From NCBI RefSeq assembly GCF_003367315.1, contig NZ_CP031415.1, positions 1,858,001 through 1,922,000 on the forward strand: a stretch of DNA of 64,000 nucleotides, read 5' to 3'. How positions within the stretch are numbered: position 1 is the stretch's first letter; the number at the start of each line of letters is the position of its first letter. Positions 51,610-63,752 of this stretch are shown here, in pieces. Position numbers and translations under genes: made by a program. Under the pieces are notes generated by a model. That model was not told the DNA's origin and did not search any database. It saw nothing but the letters and a program-made list of their open reading frames with translations. Source of the DNA: Saccharospirillum mangrovi. Lineage in GTDB: Bacteria; Pseudomonadota; Gammaproteobacteria; Pseudomonadales; Natronospirillaceae.

Positions 51610-52775
51610 GCGGCACCTCCGGCTGCGCTAACCACTTTCTCGGCAGCATCGGTCAAGGAAGCGGCGGCAATGATGTTCAGGCCACTTTCGGCCAATTTCT
51701 TGGAGCCCAGTTCGGCGTTGTTGCCTTCCAGACGAACCACAACCGGCACTTTCACGCCGACTTCTTCCACCGCACCGATAATGCCTTCTGCGATCATGTC
51801 GCAGCGCACGATGCCGCCGAAGATGTTGACCAGTACGGCTTTAACCGAGGTGTCGGACAGGATGATCTTGAACGCTTCCGCCACACGCTCTTTGGTCGCG
51901 CCACCACCTACGTCGAGGAAGTTGGCCGGCTTGCCGCCGTGCAGTTTAACGATGTCCATAGTGCCCATCGCCAGACCGGCGCCGTTCACCATGCAACCGA
52001 TGTTGCCATCGAGCGCCACATAGTTCAGTTCCCAGGCAGCGGCACGGGCTTCGCGCTCGTCTTCCTGAGACGGGTCACGCATGTCGGCGATTTGCTTCTG
52101 ACGGAACAAGGCGTTGCCATCGACGTTGATCTTGGCATCCAGGCAATGCAGGTTGCCTTCGTCGGTGATAACCAGCGGGTTCACTTCGATCAGCGCCAGG
52201 TCTTTATCTTCGAACAGCTTGGCCAGACCCAGGAAGATCTTGGTGAACTGTTTGATTTGCTCACCTTGCAGACCCAGTTGGAAAGCGATGTCACGCGCCT
52301 GGAACGGCTGAGCGCCAACCAGCGGATCGATCTGCGCACGCAGGATTTTCTCCGGCGTTTCTTCGGCCACTTTCTCGATCTCGACACCGCCTTCGGTGGA
52401 CGCCATGAAAACGATGCGGCGGCTACCACGGTCTAGAACCGCACTCAGGTACAGTTCTTTGGCGATGTCGGTGCAGGATTCGACCAGAATCTTGCTGACT
52501 GGCTGACCGTTTTCATCGGTCTGGAAAGTCACCAGGTTCTTGCCCAGCCATTTCTCGGAGAATTCGCGAATCTCGGCGTCGCTCTTGACCAGCTTCACAC
52601 CACCGGCCTTACCGCGACCGCCTGCGTGCACCTGGGCTTTAACGACCCACATGTCACCGCCGATCTTCTTGGCGGCAGCCACAGCTTCTTCCGGGGTATC
52701 GCAGGCAAAGCCATCGGACACCGGCAAGCCGTACTCTTTAAACAGCTGCTTGGATTGGTACTCGTGTAGGTTCAT
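51606..52775 (-). CDS. sucC: Succinyl-CoA ligase, beta subunit
   Basis: 389-residue ATP-grasp subunit ([45 protein letters not shown]). Binds ADP/GDP and succinate. Translationally coupled to sucD. A hairpin terminator (52862-52885) lies between it and lpd. Confidence 0.97.
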   Translation of the reverse strand: MNLHEYQSKQLFKEYGLPVSDGFACDTPEEAVAAAKKIGGDMWVVKAQVHAGGRGKAGGVKLVKSDAEIREFSEKWLGKNLVTFQTDENGQPVSKILVESCTDIAKELYLSAVLDRGSRRIVFMASTEGGVEIEKVAEETPEKILRAQIDPLVGAQPFQARDIAFQLGLQGEQIKQFTKIFLGLAKLFEDKDLALIEVNPLVITDEGNLHCLDAKINVDGNALFRQKQIADMRDPSQEDEREARAAAWELNYVALDGNIGCMVNGAGLAMGTMDIVKLHGGKPANFLDVGGGATKERVAEAFKIILSDTSVKAVLVNIFGGIVRCDMIAEGIIGAVEEVGVKVPVVVRLEGNNAELGSKKLAESGLNIIAAASLTDAAEKVVSAAGGAA

Positions 52776-52861
52776 GGTTCTTTCCGTTTTGAACGCGAGT
52801 GTTCAGGGGGAATTTTTTATTGTCGTCGGTTTCGCCCGGGTCGCACTCTGATTAGCGAATA

Positions 52862-52885
52862 AGAAAACCGGAGGCGAACCTCCGG
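52862..52885 (-). terminator. Hairpin terminator between lpd and sucC
   Basis: Minus-strand CCGGAGG - TTCG - CCTCCGG followed by TTTTCTT, 13 bases after the lpd stop. The T run is broken, so it may be a partial terminator (attenuator) within the operon. Confidence 0.75.
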
Positions 52886-52897
52886 CTTCTTCATCTA

Positions 52898-54343
<1,446 letters not shown>

Positions 54344-54417
54344 CTACCTTTAACGATGAGTTCTGGGTTGCACCGGCGTCGCTGCCGGCCTCAACCCGAA
54401 ATAATGTCGGTCCGCTA

Positions 54418-55647
54418 TTACAGTTCGAGCAGAATGCGAGCCGGATCTTCCAGCATGTCTTTGATGGCGACCAGGAACTGCACCGCTTCCTTGCCGTCGA
54501 TCAGACGGTGGTCGTAAGACAGCGCCAGATACATCATCGGCAACACTTTCACTTCGCCGTTGACGGCCATCGGGCGTTCCTGGATTTTGTGCATGCCCAG
54601 GATAGCTGTTTGTGGCGGGTTCAGAATCGGTGTCGACAACAGTGAACCGAACACGCCACCGTTGGTGATGGTGAAGGTACCGCCCTGCATGTCTTCCAGA
54701 CCCAGTTTGCCTTCCTGGGCGCGCTTGCCGAAATCACGGATGGTGCTTTCGATGGTTGCCAGACTCATCTGGTCAGTATCGCGCAGTACCGGAACCACCA
54801 GGCCACGGTCACTGGACACGGCCACGCCGATATCAAAGTAGCCGTGATACACGATGTCGTCGCCATCGATAGAGGCGTTCACTTCCGGGAAGCGCTTCAG
54901 TGCTTCGGTGGCCGCCTTGGTGAAGAACGACATGAAGCCCAGGCGAGTGCCGTTGTGCGCTTTCTCGAAAGTGTCTTTGTAGCGTGCGCGCAGATCCATG
55001 ATCGGCTGCATGTTGACTTCGTTGAACGTGGTCAACATGGCGGTGCTGTTTTTGGCGTCGAGCAGACGTTCAGCAACACGCTTACGCAGACGGGTCATCG
55101 GCACGCGTTTTTCGGTGCGCTCACCGGCCGGAATGCTAACGCTGGCGGCAGCGCTCGGTACGGCAGGAGCGGAGGCCCCGGCTTTGGCACTGGAGGCAGT
55201 CGCATTAACCACGTCTTCTTTGGTGATGCGACCACCTTTTCCGGAACCGGCGATGTCGGCAGCGGTCAGGCCTTTTTCGTCCGCCAGTCTGCGAGCAGCC
55301 GGGCTCATGGCTGCATCGGCATCACCGCCAGAAGCCGCGGCTGGTGCCGGTTCGGCTTTGGCTTCGGCTTCGGCCGGTTTTTCTTCCGACTTGCCCGCGC
55401 TGCCAGCGGCACCTTCTTCGAAGATGCCAATCACTTCCTGGCTTTCAACGGTGTCGCCTTCTTCTTTCTTGATTTCTTTAATAACGCCGTCTGCCGGCGC
55501 TACCACTTCCAGCACGACTTTGTCGGTTTCGATATCGACGATCAGTTCGTCGCGTGAGCACGCTTCACCCGGCTTCTTGTGCCAAGTCGCAATGGTGCCG
55601 TCAGCGACGGACTCTGGAAATTGTGGTGCTTTAATATCTGTGGCCAT
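54418..55647 (-). CDS. sucB: 2-oxoglutarate dehydrogenase E2, dihydrolipoyl succinyltransferase
   Basis: 409 residues: one lipoyl domain with the lipoylated Lys in ETDKVVLEV (about residue 44), an Ala/Pro/Glu-rich linker (about 80-105), peripheral-subunit-binding domain ([13 protein letters not shown]..), and catalytic domain with the [16 protein letters not shown] active site near the C-terminus. Core of the OGDH complex with SucA and Lpd. Confidence 0.97.
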   Translation of the reverse strand: MATDIKAPQFPESVADGTIATWHKKPGEACSRDELIVDIETDKVVLEVVAPADGVIKEIKKEEGDTVESQEVIGIFEEGAAGSAGKSEEKPAEAEAKAEPAPAAASGGDADAAMSPAARRLADEKGLTAADIAGSGKGGRITKEDVVNATASSAKAGASAPAVPSAAASVSIPAGERTEKRVPMTRLRKRVAERLLDAKNSTAMLTTFNEVNMQPIMDLRARYKDTFEKAHNGTRLGFMSFFTKAATEALKRFPEVNASIDGDDIVYHGYFDIGVAVSSDRGLVVPVLRDTDQMSLATIESTIRDFGKRAQEGKLGLEDMQGGTFTITNGGVFGSLLSTPILNPPQTAILGMHKIQERPMAVNGEVKVLPMMYLALSYDHRLIDGKEAVQFLVAIKDMLEDPARILLEL

Positions 55648-55679
55648 CTGTACGGATCCTTAGTCGTAGAGCGTCGATA

Positions 55680-58523
55680 TCACTGAGCAAACAAAATTGC
55701 TTCGTTAAGGAATTTTTCAAGTTGTTCTAAATGCAGTGCCATATAACCCGCCGCCGGTGATGCTGAAGCGTCACGGCCTGCGTAGTTCAAATACAGGCTG
55801 GAATTCACTTTCTGCAACACTTTGCGCATGTGGTGCTGGCTGGAATACCAGGCGCCCTGATTCATCGGCTCTTCCTGACACCAGATCACGTCCTTGAGGT
55901 TTTTGTAGCCAGACAGCACTTCGTACAGCCGCTCTTCCGGGAACGGATACAGCTGCTCAATGCGGACGATGGCGACGTTCTTCACCTCTTCTTTCTGACG
56001 CTTCTCGATCAGGTCGTAATACACCTTGCCGGAACAGAACACGACGCGCTCAACCTGCTTCGGATCGATATCGGCATTGGTTTCATCGATGACGGTCTGG
56101 AAGCTGCCTTCGGCCAATTCTTCCAGACTGGAGACGGCATCCTTGTGACGCAGCAGACTCTTCGGCGACATCACCACCAGCGGCTTGCGCAGGTTACGAC
56201 GCGCCTGACGACGCAGCATGTGATAGACCTGCGCCGGTGTAGTCGGCATGCACACCTGAATGTTCTGCTCGGCGCACAATTGCAGGAAACGCTCCAGTCG
56301 AGCCGAAGAGTGTTCCGGGCCCTGGCCTTCGTAGCCGTGCGGCAACAACATAACCAGACCGCACAAACGGCCCCACTTGTGTTCACCGGACGTGATGAAC
56401 TGGTCGATCACCACCTGAGCACCGTTGGCAAAGTCACCAAACTGGGCTTCCCAAACCACCAACGCATTCGGCGTGGTGGTTGAGTAACCGTATTCAAAGG
56501 CAACAACCGCTTCTTCAGACAGGAAGGAGTCGTAGACTTCAAAAGTCGGCTGGTTTTCGTACAGATGCGCCAGCGGCGTATAGGTGCTGCCGTCTTTCTG
56601 ATTGTGCAGTACCGCGTGGCGGTGGCCGAAGGTACCGCGGCCGGAATCCTGGCCGGTCATCCGAATCGGATGGCCTTCTTTTACCAGCGTGGCGTAGGCC
56701 AGCAGCTCGGCCATGCCCCAGTTCAACGGCATGGCGCCTTTAGCCATTTTTTCGCGGTCGGAAATCACCTTGCCAACCTGACGCTGCAACGGGAAACCTT
56801 CAGGCATCAGGTTGATGTCGTCGGCCAGTGCCTGCAGGTCTTTCAGCGGCCAACTGGTGTCGAACTGATCAACCACCGGCTGGTTCAGATAAGGCGTCCA
56901 GTCGACGAACAGCGACTTGTTCGGCTCTTTTACCAGGGCCTTGACCACGTGCTCGCCCTTGTCGAGCGCATCGCGGTAGTCGTCCGCCATGCTCTTGACG
57001 ACGGCCTCGCTGACCACGCCCTGCTCCACCAACTGGTTGGCGTACAGTTCCAGCGTGCTCTTACGCGCACGAATGGCTTGATACATCAGCGGCTGAGTCA
57101 TTGCCGGTTCGTCGGCTTCGTTGTGGCCACGACGGCGGTAGCACACCAGATCAATCACCACATCGCGCTTGAACTGCTGACGATAATCAACCGCCAACTG
57201 GGTGACGAAAATCACCGCTTCCGGGTCGTCGCCGTTCACATGGAAAATCGGCGCCTGAACCATCTTGGCGATGTCGGTGCAGTACTCGGTTGAGCGGGCA
57301 TCGATGCGCTTGGAGGTGGTGAAGCCAACCTGGTTGTTGATGATGATGTGAATGGTGCCGCCAGTGGTGTAAGCGCGGGTCTGAGACATCTGGAATGTCT
57401 CCATAACCACGCCCTGGCCGGCAAAAGCTGCATCGCCATGAATGTTGACCGGAACGACCTGATCGCCACTGTGATCGCCGCGACGATCCTGACGGGCACG
57501 AACCGAGCCTTCCACCACGGGTGACGCAATTTCCAAATGCGACGGGTTGAACGCCAGCGCCAGGTGCACTTCGCCGCCGGAGGTCATGACGTTGGAAGAG
57601 AAACCCTGGTGATATTTAACGTCGCCGGAACCCTGAGACAGGAAGGATTTGCCTTCGAATTCTTCGAACAAATCCGCCGGGTTCTTACCCAGAATGTTGA
57701 TCAGCATGTTCAGTCGGCCGCGGTGGGCCATGCCGATCACCAGTTCTTTGGCACCGTAGGAACCGCTGCGTTGAATCAACTCGCTCATCAACGGAATCAG
57801 CGACTCGCCACCTTCCAGACCGAAACGCTTGGTGCCTGGATACTTGGAACCCAGGAATTTTTCCAGGCCTTCGGCAGCCGTCAGGCGCTCAAGAATGTTT
57901 TGTCGGACTTCAGCCGAATATTCCGGACGAGACCGGACCGATTCCATGCGCTGCTCAACCCAGCGACGCTCAGCGGTATTCACAATGTGGGTGAATTCAG
58001 CGCCGATGGATGAGCAATAGGTTTGCTCCAGCGCGGCGACAATTTCTTTCAGCGGCGCTTCGCTTTTACCCAGATAAATGTTGTCGCATTGAAAGACGGT
58101 GTCTTCATCGGCCGGAGTCAGGCCGTGGTATTGCATGTCCAGATCCGGCACCGGATCGCGCTCGGTCAAACCAAGCGGATCGAGCTGGGCTTTCTGGTGG
58201 CCCCGAAAACGATAGGCGGTCACCAGTTGATGGACGCGCACCTGTTTGCGTTCGTGTTCGCTGACAATGCTCGGCGCCAATGTGTTGGAGGCGACCTTGG
58301 GAGATTTGGCAAGCAACATGAAATGATCTCGAACCGGCCCGTGCGGGGTATCGGTCGTCACCTGATCATTGATATTGGGAAGCTTGTCGAATACCGCACG
58401 CCACTGTTCGGGAACGGAATTAGGATCAGCCAGATAGGCTTCGTACATCTCGTCAAGGTAGGTTTGGTTGCCGCCCGATAAATGGGACGATGACCAAAGT
58501 TCCTCCATGGTGCCGTTTTGCAT
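55680..58523 (-). CDS. sucA: 2-oxoglutarate dehydrogenase E1
   Basis: Thiamine-diphosphate decarboxylase of the OGDH complex, 947 residues. Visible are the N-terminal E2-binding helix (MEELWSSSHLSGGNQTYLDEMYEAY), the HRGRLNMLINILGK and GDAAFAGQGVVMETFQMS ThDP segments, and GQDSGRGTFGHRHAVLH. ATG 58523 follows AGGG; the reading frame extends 14 codons more without support. An intrinsic terminator lies in the 171-bp gap to sdhB, so sucA may also have its own promoter. Confidence 0.96.
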   Translation of the reverse strand: MQNGTMEELWSSSHLSGGNQTYLDEMYEAYLADPNSVPEQWRAVFDKLPNINDQVTTDTPHGPVRDHFMLLAKSPKVASNTLAPSIVSEHERKQVRVHQLVTAYRFRGHQKAQLDPLGLTERDPVPDLDMQYHGLTPADEDTVFQCDNIYLGKSEAPLKEIVAALEQTYCSSIGAEFTHIVNTAERRWVEQRMESVRSRPEYSAEVRQNILERLTAAEGLEKFLGSKYPGTKRFGLEGGESLIPLMSELIQRSGSYGAKELVIGMAHRGRLNMLINILGKNPADLFEEFEGKSFLSQGSGDVKYHQGFSSNVMTSGGEVHLALAFNPSHLEIASPVVEGSVRARQDRRGDHSGDQVVPVNIHGDAAFAGQGVVMETFQMSQTRAYTTGGTIHIIINNQVGFTTSKRIDARSTEYCTDIAKMVQAPIFHVNGDDPEAVIFVTQLAVDYRQQFKRDVVIDLVCYRRRGHNEADEPAMTQPLMYQAIRARKSTLELYANQLVEQGVVSEAVVKSMADDYRDALDKGEHVVKALVKEPNKSLFVDWTPYLNQPVVDQFDTSWPLKDLQALADDINLMPEGFPLQRQVGKVISDREKMAKGAMPLNWGMAELLAYATLVKEGHPIRMTGQDSGRGTFGHRHAVLHNQKDGSTYTPLAHLYENQPTFEVYDSFLSEEAVVAFEYGYSTTTPNALVVWEAQFGDFANGAQVVIDQFITSGEHKWGRLCGLVMLLPHGYEGQGPEHSSARLERFLQLCAEQNIQVCMPTTPAQVYHMLRRQARRNLRKPLVVMSPKSLLRHKDAVSSLEELAEGSFQTVIDETNADIDPKQVERVVFCSGKVYYDLIEKRQKEEVKNVAIVRIEQLYPFPEERLYEVLSGYKNLKDVIWCQEEPMNQGAWYSSQHHMRKVLQKVNSSLYLNYAGRDASASPAAGYMALHLEQLEKFLNEAILFAQ

Positions 58524-58641
58524 TGTGCTTGAACCCTGTTTGTTCAATACCGCGGAAGAAATCACGATGCCATCAGCATCGACTCAAAAACTCACTCTCT
58601 ATTCAGAACTCCCCAACTACCGACACAGGCTGGGGCCGAAC

Positions 58642-58665
58642 AAAACCCCGGCCGGACCGGGGTTT
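58642..58665 (-). terminator. Hairpin terminator between sdhB and sucA
   Basis: Minus-strand AAACCCCGG - TCCGG - CCGGGGTTT followed by a T and GTTCG, 29 bases after the sdhB stop. The short T run suggests partial termination. Confidence 0.75.
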
Positions 58666-58694
58666 CTGACCGCGAGAGACGCGGTTGTTCGTGA

Positions 58695-59402
58695 TTAAGT
58701 GGCGTTGGCCAACAGCATAGACCGGATGTGACCGATTGCCCGAGTCGGGTTCAGCCCTTTGGGGCAGACACTGACACAGTTCATGATGCCACGGCAACGG
58801 AACACGCTGAACGGATCGTCCAGATCCGCCAGGCGATCTGCGGTCGCGGTATCGCGGCTGTCCGCCAGGAAACGATACGCTTGCAGCAAGCCAGCGGGGC
58901 CGACGAACTTATCCGGGTTCCACCAGAACGACGGGCAGGACGTTGAGCAGCAGGCGCACAGAATGCACTCGTACAAACCGTCCAGCTTTTCACGATCTTC
59001 CGGGCTTTGCAGGCGTTCAATCGCCGGCGCTGGCTGATCGTTGATCAGATAAGGTTTGATCTTCTCGTACTGCTTATAGAAGACGCCCATATCGACCACC
59101 AGGTCGCGAATGACCGGCAGACCCGGCAACGGACGGATGACCAGTTTGTCACGACCGCCCTTCACTTCCGACAGATGGGTAATGCAACCCAAACCGTTTT
59201 TGCCATTGATGTTCAAACCATCCGAACCACAGACGCCTTCGCGGCAAGAGCGACGGTAAGACACTGTGGTGTCCTGCTCTTTCACCAGGTTGAGGACGTC
59301 GAGGACCATCAGGTCCTTGCCTTCCGGGATCTCAACCTCGTAGTCCTGCATGTAGGGCTTCTTGTCGGTCTCCGGATTGTAACGATAGATACTGACTTTC
59401 AT
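58695..59402 (-). CDS. sdhB: Succinate dehydrogenase iron-sulfur subunit
   Basis: 235 residues carrying three clusters: 2Fe-2S ligands in SCREGVCGSDGLNINGKNGLGC (about 57-77), 4Fe-4S in CILCACCSTSC and 3Fe-4S in CRGIMNCVSVCPKGL. Passes electrons from SdhA to ubiquinone at SdhCD. Starts 24 bases after sdhA. Confidence 0.97.
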   Translation of the reverse strand: MKVSIYRYNPETDKKPYMQDYEVEIPEGKDLMVLDVLNLVKEQDTTVSYRRSCREGVCGSDGLNINGKNGLGCITHLSEVKGGRDKLVIRPLPGLPVIRDLVVDMGVFYKQYEKIKPYLINDQPAPAIERLQSPEDREKLDGLYECILCACCSTSCPSFWWNPDKFVGPAGLLQAYRFLADSRDTATADRLADLDDPFSVFRCRGIMNCVSVCPKGLNPTRAIGHIRSMLLANAT

Positions 59403-59426
59403 ACGGCGCTCCGAATCGGCATCGAC

Positions 59427-61199
59427 TTAGTAAGTGCGGACCTTGGGTTGGAAAGGCTCGACCGTTTTAGGGGTGAAGTTCACTGCACGCTTGGCGATGG
59501 TTTTTTCACCCGGCTTGAAGATGGAGTGACACAACCAGTTCTCGTCATCACGCTCCTGGAAATCTTCACGGGCGTGTGCGCCGCGGCTTTCGGTGCGCTG
59601 CTCAGCGGCCACCGCCGTTGCTTCAGCGACTTCCAGCAGGTTGGCCAATTCCAGCGCTTCGATGCGGGCGGTGTTAAACGCCTTGCTCTTGTCGTCGAGT
59701 TTGACCTTGCCAACGCGTTCGCGAATCTCTGCCAGCTTTTTCAGACCTTCGGCCATGCTCTTGCCTTCGCGGAATACGCCGAAGTGCAGTTGCATGGTGT
59801 TTTGCAGATCTTTCTTCACCGCCGCAACGCTTTCGCCTTCGGTGGTGTTTTCCAGAGCGTTCAGACGCGCCATGGCACGGTCGATGTCGTCTGCGGTGGC
59901 CGCATCCGATTCGTAACCTTCACGCAATGTCTTCTCGATCTGCATACCGGCCGAACGACCGAAGACCACCAGATCAAGCAGCGAGTTGCCGCCCAAACGG
60001 TTGGCGCCGTGTACGGATACGCAAGCAGCTTCGCCGCAGGCATATAGGCCGTCGATGACTTTGTCGTTGCCGTTTTCGTCCAGCATCAGAGCCTGGCCGC
60101 CAACGTTGGTCGGAATACCGCCCATCATATAGTGGCAAGTCGGTACAACTGGAATCGGCTCTTTGGCTGGATCGACGTGCGCAAACGTCTTCGACAATTC
60201 CACGATACCCGGCAGACGGCTATGCAGCAGTTCTTCACCCAGGTGATCGAGTTTCAGGAAGACGTGGTCGCCTTCCGGGCCGCCGCCGCGACCGCCGAGA
60301 ATTTCCAGCACCATCGAACGGGCGACCACATCGCGGCCGGCCAAATCTTTGGCGTTGGGGGCGTAACGTTCCATGAAACGTTCGCCGTCTTTATTGATCA
60401 GATAGCCACCTTCACCACGGCAACCTTCGGTCACCAGAGTGCCGGCGCCATAGATGCCGGTCGGGTGGAACTGCCACATTTCCATATCCTGGACGTGGAA
60501 GCCGGCACGCAATGCCATGCCGATGCCGTCGCCGGTGTTGATCAGGGCGTTAGTGGTTGAGGCATAAATACGACCAGCACCACCGGTCGCCAGTACTGTG
60601 GCTTTGGATTGAATATGAACGACGTCGCCGGTTTCGATTTCGATGGCAACGACACCCGTCACCGCGCCTTTGGCGTTGGTGACCAGATCGACCGCGTACC
60701 ATTCATTCAAAAAAGAGGTGCCGGCTTTCAGGTTGCCTTGATAGAGCGTGTGCAACAGAGCGTGACCGGTACGGTCAGCCGCCGCACAGGTACGAGCGGC
60801 CTGAGTGGGGTTGTCCGGACCTTTGGACTGACCGCCGAAAGGACGCTGATAAATACGACCGTTTTCAAAACGGGAGAACGGCAGGCCCATGTGGTCCAGT
60901 TCGAATACCGCTTCCGGGCCGACGGAACACATGTATTCGATCGCGTCCTGGTCACCGATGTAGTCGGAACCTTTAACGGTGTCGTACATGTGCCAACGCC
61001 AATCGTCATCCGGATCAGCACTGGCGATCGCGCAGGTAATACCGCCCTGAGCAGAAACCGTGTGAGAACGCGTCGGGAAAACTTTGGATACCACCGCAGT
61101 ATTCAAACCGGATTGCGCCAACTGCAACGCAGCGCGCAAACCACTGCCACCGCCACCGACGACGATGGCGTCGTAAGTCATAGTCTTAATAGTAGCCAT
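59427..61199 (-). CDS. sdhA: Succinate dehydrogenase flavoprotein subunit
   Basis: 590 residues. FAD dinucleotide motif [14 protein letters not shown], the covalently flavinylated His in [12 protein letters not shown] (about residue 46), and active-site [15 protein letters not shown] plus [14 protein letters not shown] 61199 has AAAGGT upstream; the frame runs to 61229 in front. Directly after sdhD. Confidence 0.97.
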   Translation of the reverse strand: MATIKTMTYDAIVVGGGGSGLRAALQLAQSGLNTAVVSKVFPTRSHTVSAQGGITCAIASADPDDDWRWHMYDTVKGSDYIGDQDAIEYMCSVGPEAVFELDHMGLPFSRFENGRIYQRPFGGQSKGPDNPTQAARTCAAADRTGHALLHTLYQGNLKAGTSFLNEWYAVDLVTNAKGAVTGVVAIEIETGDVVHIQSKATVLATGGAGRIYASTTNALINTGDGIGMALRAGFHVQDMEMWQFHPTGIYGAGTLVTEGCRGEGGYLINKDGERFMERYAPNAKDLAGRDVVARSMVLEILGGRGGGPEGDHVFLKLDHLGEELLHSRLPGIVELSKTFAHVDPAKEPIPVVPTCHYMMGGIPTNVGGQALMLDENGNDKVIDGLYACGEAACVSVHGANRLGGNSLLDLVVFGRSAGMQIEKTLREGYESDAATADDIDRAMARLNALENTTEGESVAAVKKDLQNTMQLHFGVFREGKSMAEGLKKLAEIRERVGKVKLDDKSKAFNTARIEALELANLLEVAEATAVAAEQRTESRGAHAREDFQERDDENWLCHSIFKPGEKTIAKRAVNFTPKTVEPFQPKVRTY

Positions 61200-61203
61200 A
61201 CCT

Positions 61204-61551
61204 TTATACACCCCACACAGCCGATACACCGGCGACCAGATAAATGAAGGCGGTCACAGCGATGATGAACAACACGATAAAACGGACCCAGGCGTTCTTG
61301 AGATAGTCCGTCGCCACCGTCCACATGCCGACCCAGATGTGGCCGACCAAGGCCAGCAAGGTGACCAGGGTGTAGATCTTGACCCAGAAGCTGGAGAACA
61401 GATGCTGCCATTCGGCGAAGCTGAGATTGGGGTTGGCGATGAAGAAACCAAAAATAAACAGAGTGTAGGTGGCCAGCAGAACGGCCGAGACGCGTTGGAT
61501 CATCCAGTCGGACAGACCGCTGCGCGACAGGTTAGTGATGCTTCTTACCAT
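61204..61551 (-). CDS. sdhD: Succinate dehydrogenase membrane anchor SdhD
   Basis: 115 residues, three membrane helices; [19 protein letters not shown] at the N-terminus and the heme-ligand helix with the His in [18 protein letters not shown]. Start ATG 61551 overlaps the sdhC stop by 7 bases. Confidence 0.93.
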   Translation of the reverse strand: MVRSITNLSRSGLSDWMIQRVSAVLLATYTLFIFGFFIANPNLSFAEWQHLFSSFWVKIYTLVTLLALVGHIWVGMWTVATDYLKNAWVRFIVLFIIAVTAFIYLVAGVSAVWGV

Positions 61552-61919
61552 ACCCAAACCCCCGCCAGAACGATGCCGATAACAGCCAGAACCAAAGCAA
61601 TGCGAGACGCCCACGTGCCGCCGTTCAATGTCTCAGCGTAACCTGCGTCCATGATCAAATGCTTGATGCCGGCGATGAAGTGGTACACCACCAAAGAAAG
61701 GATGCCCCAGGTAATGAACTTGGCGAGAGGATGCGTCAGGACAGCGACGACCTGATCGAAACCCTGACGGGATTCCAGACTCAGGCCCAGCGCCCAGACC
61801 AGAAAGCCGACAGCGACGAAAAGGCCGACACCCGTTATGCGATGAATGATCGACGCTATGGCAGTGATCGGGAAACGTATCGTTCCCAGATCAAGGTTCT
61901 TTGGTCGGTGATTGTTCAC
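61545..61919 (-). CDS. sdhC: Succinate dehydrogenase cytochrome b556 subunit SdhC
   Basis: 124 residues, three helices, binding heme b and ubiquinone with SdhD. Signatures SIIHRITGVGL and the heme His in VVYHFIAGIKHLIMDAGY. Starts with GTG 61919 (MNNHRPKNLDLGTIRFP), first gene of the leftward TCA cluster. Confidence 0.94.
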   Translation of the reverse strand: MNNHRPKNLDLGTIRFPITAIASIIHRITGVGLFVAVGFLVWALGLSLESRQGFDQVVAVLTHPLAKFITWGILSLVVYHFIAGIKHLIMDAGYAETLNGGTWASRIALVLAVIGIVLAGVWVW

Positions 61920-62027
61920 GGCTGTTCACTCTTATTGATGTGCAAGCCCAATGACGGGCGGCTGGAACGGTCAAACCTTCTGCCAAGCACGGTTAAGGCA
62001 GTTGGCCCGACCCCGAAATGCGCCGGA

Positions 62028-62056
62028 ATTATAGTGACCGATGCAAACAATTACAA
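62028..62056 (-). promoter_or_regulatory. Promoter of the sdhCDAB-suc cluster
   Basis: Minus-strand TTGTAA (62056-62051), 17-base spacer, perfect TATAAT (62033-62028); about 109 bases before the sdhC start. Confidence 0.75.
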
Positions 62057-62171
62057 ATGGACACAGGTCGGGAACGCAGTGTTTACGGGGGCCCCATAGG
62101 GTTCCGCTATTGTAGTCATTGGTTAATCATTGCCACTGAGACTTTCGGTTTAGGCCGCCGCTTTGGTCAAA

Positions 62172-62199
62172 TTGACAAACGATCGCAACTCTCTATAGT
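62172..62199 (+). promoter_or_regulatory. Promoter of gltA
   Basis: Perfect TTGACA (62172-62177), 16-base spacer, TATAGT (62194-62199); leader of about 155 bases before the start. Confidence 0.75.
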
Positions 62200-62359
62200 T
62201 GTGCGCGATTTCGCACCCTGCGTCACAACTCTATAAAGATAGACGCAAGACAACGCTTTTCCATATCGAAAGCGTCACCGTCCAAGGTGCAGCCTGATCA
62301 TCACCCCTTCTGCGTCACCCTTTCCGACGCCTAACCCCGGCTTTACAGAGGAGGCCCTC

Positions 62360-63637
62360 ATGACTGACAAGACTGCCAAGTTGGTCATCGAAGGACGCGA
62401 CCCGATTGAGTTGCCCGTACTTTCTGGCACGATGGGTCCTGATGTTGTGGACGTACGGTCACTGACCGCCAATGGACTGTTCACCTACGATCCCGGCTTC
62501 GTTTCCACCGCATCCTGCGAGTCTGAAATCACCTACATCGACGGCGACCAAGGTGTCTTGCTGCACCGCGGCTACCCCATTGATCAACTGGCCAACAAAG
62601 CCGATTATTTGGACGTCTGCTATCTGCTGTTGTACGGGGATTTGCCCAGCGCAGCGGAGAAAAAAGAGTTCCAGCACGTCATCAGTCACCACACCATGGT
62701 GCATGAACAAATGCGCCAGTTCTTCCAGGGTTTCCGTCGCGATTCGCATCCGATGGCCATCATGGTTGGTGTGGTCGGCGCCCTGTCGGCCTTCTATCAC
62801 GACTCGCTGGACATCACCAACGAACGCCATCGTGAAGTCGCCGCGCACCGTCTGATTTCCAAAATGCCGACGCTGGCGGCCATGACCTACAAGTACTCCA
62901 TCGGTCAGCCGTTCGTGTATCCGCGGAACGATCTGTCCTACGGTGGGAACTTCCTGCACATGATGTTCTCCACCCCGGCGCAGGATTACAAAGTCAGCCC
63001 GACGCTGGCACGCGCCATGGACAAAATCTTCACGCTGCACGCCGATCACGAGCAAAACGCCTCAACGTCTACCGTACGTCTGGCCGGTTCTTCCGGTGCC
63101 AATCCGTTCGCCTGTATCGCAGCCGGTATCGCTGCGCTTTGGGGTCCGGCACACGGCGGTGCTAACGAAGCCGTGTTGACCATGCTCGAAGAAATCGGCG
63201 ACGAGTCCCGCATCGAAGAATTCATCGCCCGCGCCAAAGACAAAGACGATCCGTTCCGTCTGATGGGCTTTGGTCACCGCGTGTACAAGAACTACGACCC
63301 GCGCGCCAAAGTGATGAAGGCAACCTGTGACGAAGTGCTGTCCGAACTCGGTGCTGGCAACGACCCGATGTTGAAGATCGCCATGCGTCTGGAAAAAATC
63401 GCGCTGGAAGACGAGTATTTCATCGAGAAAAAACTCTATCCGAACGTCGATTTTTATTCCGGCATCATCTTCAAAGCCCTGGGTATTCCTACCGACATGT
63501 TCACCGTCCTGTTTGCCGTCGGCCGCACACCGGGCTGGATCGCGCACTGGAAAGAAATGATCAGCGGCGCGTACCGCATCGGTCGTCCGCGTCAGTTGTA
63601 CAAAGGTCACACCCAACGCGACGTGCCGGGCAAATAA
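62360..63637 (+). CDS. gltA: Citrate synthase
   Basis: Condenses oxaloacetate and acetyl-CoA, first step of the TCA cycle. 425 residues of the Gram-negative, hexameric NADH-sensitive type; active-site His in [11 protein letters not shown] and in [15 protein letters not shown], catalytic Asp in [11 protein letters not shown] 62360 has an AGAGGAGG ribosome site. Followed by its terminator. Confidence 0.97.
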   Translation: MTDKTAKLVIEGRDPIELPVLSGTMGPDVVDVRSLTANGLFTYDPGFVSTASCESEITYIDGDQGVLLHRGYPIDQLANKADYLDVCYLLLYGDLPSAAEKKEFQHVISHHTMVHEQMRQFFQGFRRDSHPMAIMVGVVGALSAFYHDSLDITNERHREVAAHRLISKMPTLAAMTYKYSIGQPFVYPRNDLSYGGNFLHMMFSTPAQDYKVSPTLARAMDKIFTLHADHEQNASTSTVRLAGSSGANPFACIAAGIAALWGPAHGGANEAVLTMLEEIGDESRIEEFIARAKDKDDPFRLMGFGHRVYKNYDPRAKVMKATCDEVLSELGAGNDPMLKIAMRLEKIALEDEYFIEKKLYPNVDFYSGIIFKALGIPTDMFTVLFAVGRTPGWIAHWKEMISGAYRIGRPRQLYKGHTQRDVPGK

Positions 63638-63653
63638 GCTCGAACGTTTGCAG

Positions 63654-63678
63654 AAAACCGGCTTCGGCCGGTTTTTTT
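63654..63678 (+). terminator. Intrinsic terminator of gltA
   Basis: AAAACCGGC - TTCG - GCCGGTTTT plus three more Ts, 9-bp stem, 16 bases after the stop codon. Confidence 0.95.
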
Positions 63679-63697
63679 ATGGCTGAATTTTGTGCAT

Positions 63698-63735
63698 AAA
63701 AAACAGGGCGTTTCCCAATGGGAAACGCCCTGTTT
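63698..63735 (-). terminator. Strong terminator of the right-edge gene
   Basis: Perfect 16-bp stem: AAACAGGGCGTTTCCC (63701-63716), ATT loop, GGGAAACGCCCTGTTT (63720-63735); on the minus strand followed by TTTT. Lies 17 bases beyond the stop at 63753. Confidence 0.93.
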
Positions 63736-63752
63736 CTGTTTTGCTGATCAAA

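Larger units (their letters stand above)
61920..62359. other. 440-bp divergent control region sdhC / gltA
   Basis: Shared upstream region of the two TCA units. It carries one good sigma-70 promoter for each direction (sdh at 62028-62056, gltA at 62172-62199), 116 bases apart, back to back. No ORF or RNA gene. I could not pick out a definite ArcA, CRP or Fnr box. Confidence 0.75.

Noticed and set aside
50773-52023. 416-codon plus-strand frame opposite sucD/sucC
   Set aside because: Antisense shadow across two conserved genes.
59007-60047. 346-codon plus-strand frame opposite sdhB/sdhA
   Set aside because: Antisense shadow across two conserved genes.
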